From Phormidesmis priestleyi ULC007 (GTDB lineage Bacteria; Cyanobacteriota; Cyanobacteriia; Leptolyngbyales; Leptolyngbyaceae), in contig NZ_MPPI01000001.1 in NCBI RefSeq assembly GCF_001895925.1, positions 1-64,000 of the forward strand: 64,000 nucleotides of DNA. The letters are read 5' to 3'. Shown here piece after piece: positions 63,996 to 64,000 of this stretch. The notes under the pieces are model-generated. The model was not told the DNA's origin and ran no database searches. It saw only the letters and a program-made list of their open reading frames with translations. Each line of letters begins with the position of its first letter. Position 1 is the stretch's first letter. The translations under genes and the position numbers were made by a program.

Positions 63996-64000
63996 ATTTC

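Overview
The window comes from a cyanobacterium, most likely a filamentous non-heterocystous or Leptolyngbya-like lineage (the lineage is inference). Direct support is a standard psbA (photosystem II D1), chlH (Mg-chelatase H), a cyAbrB regulator, many HIP1-type GCGATCGC octamers, DUF2949/DUF2997 cyanobacterial families, Uma2 paralogues and cyanobacterial hairpin repeats.

Layout. 0-10 kb: psbA with a strong terminator, a PlsY-PPDK-like fusion gene, sbcC and a secreted glycine-rich protein. 10-17.4 kb: an accessory patch of Uma2 proteins, orphan antitoxin-like genes, a haem peroxidase, a PIN toxin/antitoxin pair whose toxin is broken by a stop codon, a decayed DNA-methyltransferase/Mrr remnant and a DUF6602 nuclease-like gene. 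17.6-29 kb: proB, a WecG/TagA glycosyltransferase, ftsE, two NarL-type response regulators, a large REC-wHTH-Hpt-REC regulator, ExbB/ExbD and two inverted Deg/HtrA proteases. 29-38 kb: a candidate structured small RNA, cyAbrB, a 36-residue membrane protein, a ClC-type transporter, a zinc-ribbon membrane protein and chlH. 38-45 kb: Uma2, DAHP synthase and an RND efflux pump with its adaptor. 45-48 kb: a NACHT STAND ATPase set among repeats.

48.1-59 kb is the most notable region. An XRE-cupin regulator is divergent from a tight nine-gene run: four subunits of a sarcosine-oxidase-like dehydrogenase (beta, delta, alpha, gamma), a type III glutamine synthetase-like ligase, a class II glutamine amidotransferase, a GXGXG (FwdC/GltB-C) protein, an FMN/Fe-S glutamate-synthase-like protein and a GAF protein. 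Together these have the gene content of the N-methylglutamate pathway of methylamine use (gmaS, mgsABC, mgdABCD), which I would not expect in a cyanobacterium. In the model, GmaS makes gamma-glutamylmethylamide, MgsABC converts it to N-methylglutamate, and MgdABCD returns glutamate plus a C1 unit; methylamine would probably serve as a nitrogen source.

59-64 kb: a DUF2997 protein, a membrane-anchored GrpE-like protein and a short Hsp70 form one operon. After that comes a minus-strand array of small toxin/antitoxin-like genes (DUF4258/DUF2283, DUF433/DUF5615) interleaved with three copies of a TPR-gene tail, two of them degenerate. A family of hairpin repeats (core arms CCCCCTAAATCCCCC / GGGGGATTTAGGGGG) occurs seven times between genes. 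No tRNA, rRNA, CRISPR array, intact transposase or prophage was seen.
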